A stretch of DNA of 64,000 nt from Abyssalbus ytuae (lineage in GTDB: Bacteria; Bacteroidota; Bacteroidia; Flavobacteriales; Flavobacteriaceae). Numbering within the stretch: position 1 is the stretch's first letter; each line of letters begins with the position of its first letter. The notes beneath the pieces were generated by a model. That model was not told where the DNA came from and did no database searches. It saw only the letters and a list, made by a program, of their open reading frames with translations. Below are positions 27,248 through 35,270 of this stretch, piece by piece. The stretch is from positions 1,860,001 through 1,924,000 of the forward strand of contig NZ_CP094358.1 of the NCBI RefSeq assembly GCF_022807975.1. The letters are read 5' to 3'. The position numbers and the translations under genes are program-made.

Positions 27248-27820
27248 ATGAATTTATGCTTATTAATGCCTGCAATCATAGGTTTAATTTGTGCCTTATT
27301 AGGATATATTTTAGGGAGAGCAACCTCAAGGGGTGCTAAAAATGCTAAAGAAATAGAATCATTAAAAGATAAAAATACTTCTTTACAGACAGAACTTAAG
27401 GAGTGCAAAGAAAAATTACCTTCAACCGAAGAAAAAAGTATTTCGGGAGATAAGGAAATTACAGAAACATCCCCTACTATCACTACCGCTTCGGCTATAG
27501 CTCCTACCCCTGCAGCTGAAGCTGCTTTTAATGCCGAACTGGCCAAATCAGTGTTTGGTAAAGTAATAACACAAAACGATTTAAAAATTATAGAAGGTAT
27601 TGGCCCTAAAATAGCCGAACTTTTTAATAACAATGGCATTAACACCTGGAAAGAATTAGCCGATACCAGTATAGAAAAATGTCAGGAAGTACTAAACAGT
27701 GGAGGAGACAGATATAAAATGCATAATCCGGAAACATGGCCTAAACAAGCTCAGCTTGCCTATGAAGGAAAATGGCAGGAATTATTTGATTTACAAAAGG
27801 CTCTGGACGGAGGAAAATAA
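27248..27820 (+). CDS. Membrane-anchored helix-hairpin-helix-like protein
   Basis: A 190-residue protein with an N-terminal TM segment (LLMPAIIGLICALLGYILG), a charged coiled-coil stretch (about 30-65), a low-complexity linker and a C-terminal domain. The C-terminal domain holds LKIIEGIGPKIAELFNNNGI, a helix-hairpin-helix-like motif annotated in related proteins as flap-endonuclease-like. No nuclease residues are visible. The family is widespread next to OmpA genes in Flavobacteria, as here. DNA binding at the membrane is possible but unproven. Confidence 0.75.
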   Translation: MNLCLLMPAIIGLICALLGYILGRATSRGAKNAKEIESLKDKNTSLQTELKECKEKLPSTEEKSISGDKEITETSPTITTASAIAPTPAAEAAFNAELAKSVFGKVITQNDLKIIEGIGPKIAELFNNNGINTWKELADTSIEKCQEVLNSGGDRYKMHNPETWPKQAQLAYEGKWQELFDLQKALDGGK

Positions 27821-27832
27821 ATAAAAAATTTT

Positions 27833-27866
27833 TAAGAGGCTGTTTAAATGACAGCCTCTTATTATT
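27833..27866. terminator. Bidirectional terminator between convergent genes
   Basis: TAAGAGGCTGT (27833-27843) pairs with ACAGCCTCTTA (27851-27861), flanked by AT-rich tracts. It separates the OmpA/HhH pair from the zinc-ribbon gene. Confidence 0.8.
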
Positions 27867-27880
27867 TAAAAATCAATAAT

Positions 27881-28969
27881 TTATTTAGAAAGTATTAAAA
27901 CCATCAACAATATAATCGCTACAAAAAGTACTAAAAAGAAAATTTTCCAGAACGACAGCGGATAATTACCATAAATACTACCGGTTTGCCCATTTACATA
28001 AAAATGGTATTCTTTACCTGAATAAAAATAAGTGCTGATATATATCGGCAGTAAAATATGTTTGAAGGTTTCATCACTTAAACGTATATCAGTATGATTT
28101 ATCCGTTGGATATCTCCCCCAATATCATTACGTATCCAGCCATAAGCATTCTCTTTGGCCTCCTGAAACGACAGATGGTGAGCATCTTTTAATGAAAGTG
28201 TATATTTTTCCGTGACAAAGCCAGACAAATATTTCTGGTTAAAAGGAACCAATTCTTTATAATTCCAATGCGAAATCCTGGAAGGGATCACAATACTTTT
28301 CCTTTTTGAGGCATTAATGAGAATGTCATCTATAAATCCGCTTACCTGACCAAAAGCAGGTGTCCATCGTGTTTTTCTTTCCTTTATCTGTTTAGGCCCG
28401 TTGGAAGTTTGTACTGTCCTGGTTATGTAGTAATAATCTCCCCTCATTCCTTCATAAGCAGCAAATAAGTTACAATCAAAAGTCCAATAAGGCACATACA
28501 CACCATGTAGTCCTTCGGGATTCAGGGCGGCACGTTTTAGTTTATTGGGTACAAACCATATATTACGAACCCAATCGAGAAATATTTGACGGGCTTTCTT
28601 GTTATCAAGTTTGAAAGGAATCAGAGCTCCCGGTAATATCCAGTCTTCATTCAGAACATCTTCAATAATAAGCGGTTCTCCGCAATAAACACAATGAAGG
28701 GATTTATAATTTTCTTCTACATGTTGATTGGCTCCACAATTTTTACAATGTAGCATGCTTATAGTTTCTGTATAGGCTTTAGAACCCACCACATCCAGAT
28801 AGTTTTTAAGCTCCAGTTCCTCAAAACTACTTTTAGCCTTTTCTATAAATTCTTCATAGCCACAATACTCACATTTCAACTGGTCCGAGCCCGGCTTATA
28901 TTTAAGTTCAGCTCCGCAATTAGGACATGATTTTTTCTCTTCAGATTTTTTAACAGGTTGATCGAGCAT
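27881..28969 (-). CDS. Zinc-ribbon protein with a C-terminal membrane anchor
   Basis: A 362-residue protein with two four-Cys zinc ribbons, CPNC/CEYC (residues about 15-38) and CKNC/CVYC (about 75-98). A globular region follows (LIPFKLDNKKARQIF, PYWTFDCNLFAAYEG, LPIYISTYFYSGKEYHFYVNG), then one hydrophobic C-terminal helix (about 339-360). It is often annotated as a TFIIB-type zinc-ribbon or mistaken for a PriA-like protein. Its arrangement resembles B. subtilis YdjG, which acts with the SPFH protein YdjI at the membrane. The next gene upstream here is exactly an SPFH-GYF protein, which supports that comparison. Its precise role is unknown. Confidence 0.75.
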   Translation of the reverse strand: MLDQPVKKSEEKKSCPNCGAELKYKPGSDQLKCEYCGYEEFIEKAKSSFEELELKNYLDVVGSKAYTETISMLHCKNCGANQHVEENYKSLHCVYCGEPLIIEDVLNEDWILPGALIPFKLDNKKARQIFLDWVRNIWFVPNKLKRAALNPEGLHGVYVPYWTFDCNLFAAYEGMRGDYYYITRTVQTSNGPKQIKERKTRWTPAFGQVSGFIDDILINASKRKSIVIPSRISHWNYKELVPFNQKYLSGFVTEKYTLSLKDAHHLSFQEAKENAYGWIRNDIGGDIQRINHTDIRLSDETFKHILLPIYISTYFYSGKEYHFYVNGQTGSIYGNYPLSFWKIFFLVLFVAIILLMVLILSK

Positions 28970-29008
28970 GTTATTTAAGTGATTAACCTTCTTTGCTTAT
29001 GACTTATC

Positions 29009-29041
29009 AAAGCTACTCCACTCGAAATGAGGAGTAGCTTT
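29009..29041 (-). terminator. Hairpin between the SPFH gene and the zinc-ribbon gene
   Basis: AAAGCTACTCC (29009-29019) and GGAGTAGCTTT (29031-29041) form a perfect 11-bp stem with an 11-base loop. On the minus strand it lies between the SPFH stop and the zinc-ribbon start, without a convincing T-run afterwards. It may attenuate the downstream gene rather than end transcription completely. Confidence 0.5.
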
Positions 29042-29133
29042 CATCCAGAATATTTTTTTAGTTTGTAATACCAATATTAATTTTTCTATATCAAAGCAAG
29101 AAACTTAGTATAAAATAAAAAATTGCAGGTTCA

Positions 29134-30261
29134 TTATGACTCAGGTAAGGGAGGAGGGGTGTTTCCTCCCAAGAAAGATTTTAATTCTTCCACATCTTTT
29201 AAGGATGTCCATGCGGCCATTCCCTGCTTCCAGATCAACGAATCTTTATTGATAGTGCGATTGGCGAACAACTCTTTGAGTTTGTCAAAAGGAACAGGCC
29301 CCATTTGCTGCCCGTTTACCGCGTAATAATATTGTATTTGAACTGGTATGGGAGGCGGTGCCGGAGTACCTGGCTGAGTTATCGGCTGAGTATTCATCGG
29401 GTTCAGAGTCTGTCCCATTTGCTGAGCCAATACAAAACCCATACCCATACCCATACCTGCACCTGCTGTTCCGCCTTCATTCTTTGCTGCAGCCTCCATG
29501 GCCTTAGCTGCCTTGAACTGGGAAAGTTTAGACATATCCAGTTTGTCGAGACGACTGTATTCAAAGATCTCTTTTTTTAGATCTTCTGGCATCGAAACGT
29601 TTTCGATATAAAATTTTTCAAGTCCTATACCGATACGTTCAAATTCGGGCATCATAACCTCCTGGCAGGTCTCGGAAAGTTCAGTAGTATTGGCAGCATA
29701 CAATTCGATAGGCAAATTGGCCTCCCCCACTGTATCTGTAAAACGGGTTGCTATTAAGCTTTTCAAATGTTCACTGATCTCATAATTTGTAAAATGACCG
29801 TCGGTACCAACCACATCAATTATAAATTTACCCGGATCAGTAATTCTGAAAGTGTAGGTTCCGTAAGCTCTTATTTCAACTAACCCGAACCGACCATCAC
29901 TAAGGGTTATTGGATTTTTGGTACCCCATTTCTCATCGGTAAAGATACGGGTACTTACAAAATACACCTCAGCCTTGAACGGACTGTTAAAACCATATTT
30001 CCAACCTTTAAGTGTTGCCAAAACAGGCAGGTTTTGTGTTGTCAGTTCATAAGTGCCCGGTTTAAAAACATCGGCCAGTTGACCTTCATTGATAAAAACA
30101 GCCATTTGTCCTTCTCGTACTATCAGTTTAGCTCCGTTCTTAATTTCATTCTGATAACGTTCAAAACGGTGGACTATAGTATCGTTTGTACTGTCCAGCC
30201 ATTCTACAATATCTATAAACTCGTATTTGAGTTTGTTTTTTATTTCATCAAAAAGCCCCAT
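29134..30261 (-). CDS. SPFH domain protein with a C-terminal GYF_2 domain (YdjI-like)
   Basis: A 375-residue protein. Residues about 25-255 form an SPFH (band-7) domain (IVREGQMAVFINEGQLADV, IEIRAYGTY-type strands and LDKLDMSKLSQFKAAKAM). A Gly/Met-rich linker (GTAGAGMGMGMGFVLAQQM) and a Pro-rich linker follow. Residues about 312-362 form a GYF_2 domain (YYYAVNGQQMGPVPFDKL, then LIWKQGMAAWTSL). There is no signal peptide. Related proteins, annotated as virion core protein or YdjI, are membrane-associated scaffolds that in B. subtilis act with PspA and YdjG. The zinc-ribbon protein gene follows at 28969; no pspA is seen in the window. Confidence 0.85.
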   Translation of the reverse strand: MGLFDEIKNKLKYEFIDIVEWLDSTNDTIVHRFERYQNEIKNGAKLIVREGQMAVFINEGQLADVFKPGTYELTTQNLPVLATLKGWKYGFNSPFKAEVYFVSTRIFTDEKWGTKNPITLSDGRFGLVEIRAYGTYTFRITDPGKFIIDVVGTDGHFTNYEISEHLKSLIATRFTDTVGEANLPIELYAANTTELSETCQEVMMPEFERIGIGLEKFYIENVSMPEDLKKEIFEYSRLDKLDMSKLSQFKAAKAMEAAAKNEGGTAGAGMGMGMGFVLAQQMGQTLNPMNTQPITQPGTPAPPPIPVQIQYYYAVNGQQMGPVPFDKLKELFANRTINKDSLIWKQGMAAWTSLKDVEELKSFLGGNTPPPLPES

Positions 30262-30347
30262 TATTATTGTTATTTAAATTTTGAATATCAAGTTAAGAAA
30301 TTATCTTGTTTCAAATTAATATTTTGCCTGAGCCGAAGTAAAAAACT

Positions 30348-31079
30348 TTAATTCCTGCCTTTCTCCCCCAGATACAATAAATTTACGTTATCGCTTTGCC
30401 AGTATTTTTTGGTATCTATATCCAAAATGGTTAACGGGCTTTTATATGCTGCTCCGGTGTCAACATTCCATACGTTTGCGGCATTTACAGGAACTGTTTT
30501 TCCTATTCGTACAGTAGGTGTATGGCCAATATAAATTTCGTTATACAGTTTTAGTCTTGAAGGATAGAGGTCGTCTTCTATATGAAGATTAGGATTCAAT
30601 GCCAGTGCCATTTCCCACAATGACCTGTCCCAATAAAACATCTTGGAGAAATATTCACTTTCCACCCCTTTAATATTGGTAAATCCGGCATGTAAAAATA
30701 AACGGTTTTTATGATCCAGATAATAATCGTCTAAAGATTCTATAAAATTGATATGAATTTTTCTGATATTTTCAGGTACCTCCGCATAAGCATTTACCGT
30801 TGCCTGACCTCCATGTACAAGCCAGTTTTCATTTTGAGTATTATTTTTAAGCCAATCTAAACACAACTCATCATGATTACCTCTAATAAAAACACAATTA
30901 TATGAAGTTTTAAATTCAATGAGAAAATTAATAACCTCAGGCGACTGGCTCCATCCGTCTACATAATCACCTAAAAAAATTATCAAATCATCTCCTGATA
31001 CTTTTGCCCTTTCTAAAACCTGTTCCAATGCTTTTAATGCTCCGTGAATATCTCCAATAACTAAAGTTCTTCTGTTCAT
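30348..31079 (-). CDS. Serine/threonine-type metallophosphoesterase
   Basis: About 243 residues from the ATG at 31079, chosen because the protein then begins MNRRTLVIGDIHG, the first metal-binding motif. The frame remains open for 48 codons further upstream but that stretch lacks family similarity and overlaps the promoter. The metal-binding signatures GDIHG, GDYVDGW and GNHDE are present, as in PPP-family and ApaH-like phosphatases, with later His residues in LFLHAGF and IGHTP. It probably removes phosphate from Ser/Thr or dinucleotides; the substrate cannot be told. It is divergent from the PfkB kinase gene with a shared 70-base control region. Confidence 0.88.
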   Translation of the reverse strand: MNRRTLVIGDIHGALKALEQVLERAKVSGDDLIIFLGDYVDGWSQSPEVINFLIEFKTSYNCVFIRGNHDELCLDWLKNNTQNENWLVHGGQATVNAYAEVPENIRKIHINFIESLDDYYLDHKNRLFLHAGFTNIKGVESEYFSKMFYWDRSLWEMALALNPNLHIEDDLYPSRLKLYNEIYIGHTPTVRIGKTVPVNAANVWNVDTGAAYKSPLTILDIDTKKYWQSDNVNLLYLGEKGRN

Positions 31080-31132
31080 TTTTGGTGTTTTGGTGGTAGT
31101 ATTAAAACTATCGTGTATCTTTAAAGTTGTTA

Positions 31133-31140
31133 CAAATATA
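31133..31140 (-). promoter_or_regulatory. Putative -7 box for the phosphatase
   Basis: On the minus strand, TATATTTG matches TAnnTTTG and lies 53 bases before the ATG at 31079. It supports the short start over the longer frame, whose upstream ATG would lie beyond this promoter. Confidence 0.5.
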
Positions 31141-31150
31141 TTTTTTACAA

Positions 31151-32101
31151 ATGATAAACGTGTTTTGTATAGGTGAAATTTTGATTGATTTTGTAGCTGA
31201 AAAACAAGGAAATGATCTTTCAAAAGCAGACAATTTTATAAAGAAAGCCGGTGGAGCACCTGCAAATGTAGCTGCAGCAATTAGTAAACTTAAAGGGAAG
31301 TCTTATTTTGTTGGTGCTGTTGGGAAAGACCCTTTTGGATTATTTTTGAAAAACACATTAAAAAATTTAAATGTATTAACTACTCACCTTCAGGAAAAAG
31401 AAATCTTTACCACACTAGCTTTTGTATCAATTGCTGAAAATGGCGAAAGAGACTTTGTTTTTAGCCGGGGGGCTGATGCCTTTTTAGACTACGATCCAAA
31501 CTTCAAAACAAAGTTAAAAGAAAGTTTAGTTCACTTCGGGTCGGCCACAGCTTTTCTGGAAGGAAACCTTGAAAGCACCTATTCTTTATACCTGAATGAG
31601 GCGGTAACCAATGATTGTTTTATAAGTTTCGATCCTAATTTCAGAACTGATTTATGGAAAAACAACGAACAGGATTTTATTAAAAAAAGTATTGCATTTA
31701 TTGAAAAAGCTGATTTTTCTAAATTCAGCATCGAAGAAGCTCAATTGATTTCGGGAGAAACAGATATAGAGAAAGCCTGTGATAAACTTCATAAATACGG
31801 CACCAAAATTATAGCCGTTACCCTGGGAAGTGAAGGCACTTATTTAAGTACACTTTCACATAAAGAAATTATTAAAAGCATAAAAGTGAATCCTATAGAC
31901 ACTACAGGAGCCGGTGATGCCTTTGTGGGTTGCTTTTTGAAACTTGTTGCTGATTTAAAAAACCCTAAAGTGGATTTAGAAGATTTTATTTTACTCAAAA
32001 AAATGATAAAAACTGCTAATGTTGCCGGTGCTTTAACCACCACCAATTACGGTGCGATAGCTTCATTACCCACTATGGAAACAATAAAACGCTATGAATA
32101 A
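31151..32101 (+). CDS. PfkB-family carbohydrate kinase (fructokinase-like)
   Basis: About 316 residues from the ATG at 31151, where the protein begins MINVFCIGEILIDF, the standard PfkB/ribokinase start; the frame continues eight codons upstream without similarity. The conserved KKAGGAPANVAAAIS lies near residue 35. The second PfkB signature near the C-terminus is DTTGAGDAFVGCFL, with the catalytic Asp in GAGDAF. It phosphorylates a sugar, most likely fructose, with ATP in the cytoplasm. Its last 10 bases overlap the end of the convergent AlbA_2-domain gene (32092-32101). Confidence 0.9.
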   Translation: MINVFCIGEILIDFVAEKQGNDLSKADNFIKKAGGAPANVAAAISKLKGKSYFVGAVGKDPFGLFLKNTLKNLNVLTTHLQEKEIFTTLAFVSIAENGERDFVFSRGADAFLDYDPNFKTKLKESLVHFGSATAFLEGNLESTYSLYLNEAVTNDCFISFDPNFRTDLWKNNEQDFIKKSIAFIEKADFSKFSIEEAQLISGETDIEKACDKLHKYGTKIIAVTLGSEGTYLSTLSHKEIIKSIKVNPIDTTGAGDAFVGCFLKLVADLKNPKVDLEDFILLKKMIKTANVAGALTTTNYGAIASLPTMETIKRYE

Positions 32102-33228
32102 CGTACTTTTCTTAAAATGCGTAATGATTCTTTAAGTGATTTATATATGTCTTTATTATAATCTTTAACAAACCATCTGTAATCCTCCAACATCTGTTTG
32201 GCACCTTCAAAACCGTTTAGATAACAAATTAAATGAGTTGCAGGAAGGTCTTTTAAATCTTTTTCATCCCGGGGAGTTAAAGGGAGTTTCTTCTTGATTT
32301 TTTCAAGAATGGCATTATTGGTATTAAAAATATGGTACAATACTTTTTTGTCATACTGAGGGGGCTTAAATATAAGAGTGCTTTCTATTTTATATGTGCC
32401 ATTGTCATCAAATATGATATTTACTGTTTCCAGGGGGTAATACTTTTGCTGTTGTTCCAGTCCTAACTGTACATATTCTGTTATAGTAAAAACCCTGTCA
32501 TTATCAATAATTTCAACCTCATCCAAAGCTGAATAAAAAAGCTTCACCTGTTCATTTATCAGTTCAATATCTACACGGGAATAGTATGTTTTATCTTTGG
32601 CTTTTTTAGGTAATCCTGCCCAACACACTACAAATTGCTCTTTAAAGACTTTATAATGCGATTCCATATCAGGATGCCTCTTATTCATAAAATCAAAAAC
32701 CCCGTTCAGGGTAAGTTCAATATTATTTTTGGCATGTTGTTCTATTTCGGCTACTATGGGAGAGTTTACATCTTTTATCTGAATATCAAAAACTTTGGGC
32801 ATGCTCATACTCCCGTCTCTAAAAAAAACACTCCCTCCCCAATACTTCCATATGTTTTTTCTAAGAGCACATAATTTTCCGTTAGCCCTAATAGTCACTA
32901 ACCCCACAACTTTGCCTTCGGGTAAATGCGGAAAAGGTATATTTTCATATGAAATAATAGGAGCATTTTCTATATAAGCGTTCACAAGATTTTGTATTTT
33001 GCTGTCGTCAAAAAAATCGACACCCACAATCTTATTGTCTTCGTCCTCTACCCCCACCACTATATATGAATTGTTTTTAGGGTTAGAATTTGCCAAAGCA
33101 CAAACGTGTTTTAAAAACTTTGCTTTACCTTCTTTATCACTTATGTTTATGTACCTTTTTTTATCATAAAAACTATTTTCGTCATTATGGGCCAAAAGGT
33201 TTTTTACAAGAAGACGTTTATTAATCAT
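32092..33228 (-). CDS. AlbA_2 (Schlafen-like) domain protein
   Basis: A 378-residue protein. The N-terminal 150 residues match the AlbA_2/Schlafen AAA_4 pattern (a core of KFLKHVCALANS followed by NSYIVVGVEDEDN, then IPFPHLPEGKVVGLVTI). Such domains bind nucleic acids or act with ATP in transcription and defence-like proteins. The C-terminal 220 residues have no motif I recognise. There is no signal peptide. It is convergent with the PfkB kinase gene, with a 10-base overlap, and follows the SDR gene by 33 bases on the same strand, so it may be cotranscribed with that dehydrogenase. Confidence 0.75.
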   Translation of the reverse strand: MINKRLLVKNLLAHNDENSFYDKKRYINISDKEGKAKFLKHVCALANSNPKNNSYIVVGVEDEDNKIVGVDFFDDSKIQNLVNAYIENAPIISYENIPFPHLPEGKVVGLVTIRANGKLCALRKNIWKYWGGSVFFRDGSMSMPKVFDIQIKDVNSPIVAEIEQHAKNNIELTLNGVFDFMNKRHPDMESHYKVFKEQFVVCWAGLPKKAKDKTYYSRVDIELINEQVKLFYSALDEVEIIDNDRVFTITEYVQLGLEQQQKYYPLETVNIIFDDNGTYKIESTLIFKPPQYDKKVLYHIFNTNNAILEKIKKKLPLTPRDEKDLKDLPATHLICYLNGFEGAKQMLEDYRWFVKDYNKDIYKSLKESLRILRKVRYS

Positions 33229-33261
33229 TATCCAATTAATCCGTTCTTATGGGGGTAACTG

Positions 33262-34026
33262 TTAAAATTCTTTTTTAACAATGGTACTGGTTGCCTGGGC
33301 TGTAGACATTACCACCAGGTCTGCAATGTTTACATGCGGGGGTCGGGACACTACAAAATAAATGATTTCAGCCACATCTTTGGGTTTTAAAGGTTCAAAC
33401 CCTTTATAAACATTTTCTGCTTTTTCGGTGTCGCCTTTAAAACGTACCTCACTAAATTCCGTTTCTACCATACCAGGATTTACCGCACCTACCCTAATTC
33501 CATACTGGTTTAAATCAATTCGCATACCCTGATTAATTGCATCAACCGCATGTTTACTTGCACAATAAACATTGCCTTTGGGATATACTTCTTTTCCCGC
33601 AGTAGAACCAATATTAATAATATGGCCATTTTTTCTTTCTACCATTTGAGGGATAATGGCTTTGGAAACATATAATAATCCCTTAACATTTATGTCCAGC
33701 ATAGCATCCCAATCGTCTGTATTACCCTCATCAACAGGATCCAGGCCGTGAGCATTCCCTGCATTGTTTATCAAAATGTCAATTTTAGAAAATTCAGGAG
33801 GTAAAGATTGTATAGCCGCGAATACTTCTTCTTTATTTCTTACATCAAAATTTAAAGTATGTACCAAAACAAAATCATTTAATTCCACCATAAGAGCATC
33901 TAATCTTTCCTGCCTTCTGCCACACAAAATCAAATTAATTCCTTTCTCTGCAAATTCACGGGCTGTAGCCATTCCTATTCCACTACTGGCGCCGGTTATC
34001 AAAGCTGTTTTATTTTCCATAGTCAT
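33262..34026 (-). CDS. SDR-family NADP-dependent dehydrogenase, YdfG-like
   Basis: A 254-residue short-chain dehydrogenase. It has the cofactor motif TGASSGIG (residues about 11-18), NNAG, the Ser in INIGSTAGKE and the YxxxK motif YCASK. RRQERLDALMVEL, MVERKNGHIINIGSTAG and RFKGDTEKAE closely resemble E. coli YdfG, which oxidises 3-hydroxy acids and serine with NADP. The alternative start at 34020 (MENKTALITG) is equally plausible. It is probably the first gene of a two-gene unit with the AlbA_2-domain gene, and is divergent from the MoxR operon. Confidence 0.9.
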   Translation of the reverse strand: MTMENKTALITGASSGIGMATAREFAEKGINLILCGRRQERLDALMVELNDFVLVHTLNFDVRNKEEVFAAIQSLPPEFSKIDILINNAGNAHGLDPVDEGNTDDWDAMLDINVKGLLYVSKAIIPQMVERKNGHIINIGSTAGKEVYPKGNVYCASKHAVDAINQGMRIDLNQYGIRVGAVNPGMVETEFSEVRFKGDTEKAENVYKGFEPLKPKDVAEIIYFVVSRPPHVNIADLVVMSTAQATSTIVKKEF

Positions 34027-34169
34027 AAAGTTAAGCTAATAAACTTAAAACTTCCTTAAAAGTAATTTATCTAATTAACTTTTAACCAATTGTTAACAGG
34101 ATTACAATAAATAAATATTTCAATTTGCATTGTAAAAATGACGTTAGTATATTCACGCCTCTAAAATCA

Positions 34170-35177
34170 ATGAACATGGAAGAAAATAATACAATTGATA
34201 TAAGTGTTATTAATGAAAAAATAGAAAAAGAAAGTGCTTTTATTGACCTGTTAACCGGCGAAATAAATAAAGTTATAGTAGGCCAAAAACACATGGTAGA
34301 ACGTTTGTTAATAGGACTTTTGGGCCAGGGGCATATATTGCTGGAAGGTGTTCCCGGATTAGCAAAAACACTGGCTATAAATACTTTATCAAAAGCTGTT
34401 AAAGGAAGTTTTAGCCGAATTCAGTTTACACCCGACCTTCTCCCTGCCGATGTGATAGGAACGTTAATTTACAACATAAAAGAAAACGATTTTTCAATTA
34501 AAAAGGGGCCAATATTTGCAAATTTTGTGTTGGCCGACGAAATTAACCGTGCACCTGCCAAAGTTCAATCGGCACTATTAGAAGCCATGCAGGAAAAACA
34601 AGTTACTATTGGTGATGAAACTTTTATACTGGATAAGCCTTTCCTTGTAATGGCTACACAAAACCCGGTAGAACAGGAAGGAACCTATCCGCTGCCAGAA
34701 GCACAGGTAGACCGTTTTATGCTTAAAGTCGTTATTGATTATCCTAAACTTAACGAAGAACAACTCATTATCAGAGCTAATCTGAAAGGTAGTTTTGAAG
34801 AAGTTAAACCAGTGGTTTCTCTTGAGCAAATTTTAAAAGCCCAACAGGCTGTTCGGGAAGTTTACATGGATGAAAAAATTGAAAAATATATACTGGATAT
34901 AATTTTTGCAACCAGATATCCTGAAAAATATAAACTCGCCGACCTTAAACCGTTAATAAGCTTCGGAGCATCTCCCAGAGGGAGTATTAACCTTGCAAAT
35001 GCTGCCAAATGCTACGCTTTTATAAAAAGAAGAGGATATGTAATCCCGGAAGACGTCAGGGCAATAGTGCATGATGTACTAAGACACCGGATTGGAATAA
35101 CCTATGAGGCTGAAGCTGAAAACATAACAACCGAAGATATAATTAACAAAATTATAAATGAAGTTGAAGTACCATAA
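34170..35177 (+). CDS. MoxR-family AAA+ ATPase (Bat operon)
   Basis: About 335 residues from the ATG at 34170 (an ATG at 34176 is equally possible). The frame opens earlier with a non-ATG codon that lacks family similarity. The Walker A motif is GVPGLAKT (residues 60-67 from 34170). Walker B (VLADEINRAPAKVQSALLEA) and the sensor/arginine-finger region ATQNPVEQEGTYPLPEAQ follow. MoxR ATPases act as chaperones for vWA-domain proteins, several of which follow here. It heads the Bat operon, with a 93-base gap containing an inverted repeat before the DUF58 gene. Confidence 0.93.
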   Translation: MNMEENNTIDISVINEKIEKESAFIDLLTGEINKVIVGQKHMVERLLIGLLGQGHILLEGVPGLAKTLAINTLSKAVKGSFSRIQFTPDLLPADVIGTLIYNIKENDFSIKKGPIFANFVLADEINRAPAKVQSALLEAMQEKQVTIGDETFILDKPFLVMATQNPVEQEGTYPLPEAQVDRFMLKVVIDYPKLNEEQLIIRANLKGSFEEVKPVVSLEQILKAQQAVREVYMDEKIEKYILDIIFATRYPEKYKLADLKPLISFGASPRGSINLANAAKCYAFIKRRGYVIPEDVRAIVHDVLRHRIGITYEAEAENITTEDIINKIINEVEVP

Positions 35178-35179
35178 AA

Positions 35180-35268
35180 TTTAAGATTTATGAATTACGA
35201 TTTACGATTGTAATATCCGCTGCTGAGAACATAAATCGTAAATCAAAAATCTTCAATCGTAAATTGAA
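35180..35268. repeat. Imperfect inverted repeat in the MoxR-DUF58 gap
   Basis: The gap holds two arms of about 32 bases rich in GATTTACGATT and AATCGTAAATC around a central GCTGCTGAG segment. The pairing has several mismatches. Words of the same kind recur at 51241-51300, suggesting a dispersed intergenic repeat. It could fold in the mRNA between the first two genes of the operon. Confidence 0.5.
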
Positions 35269-35270
35269 AA

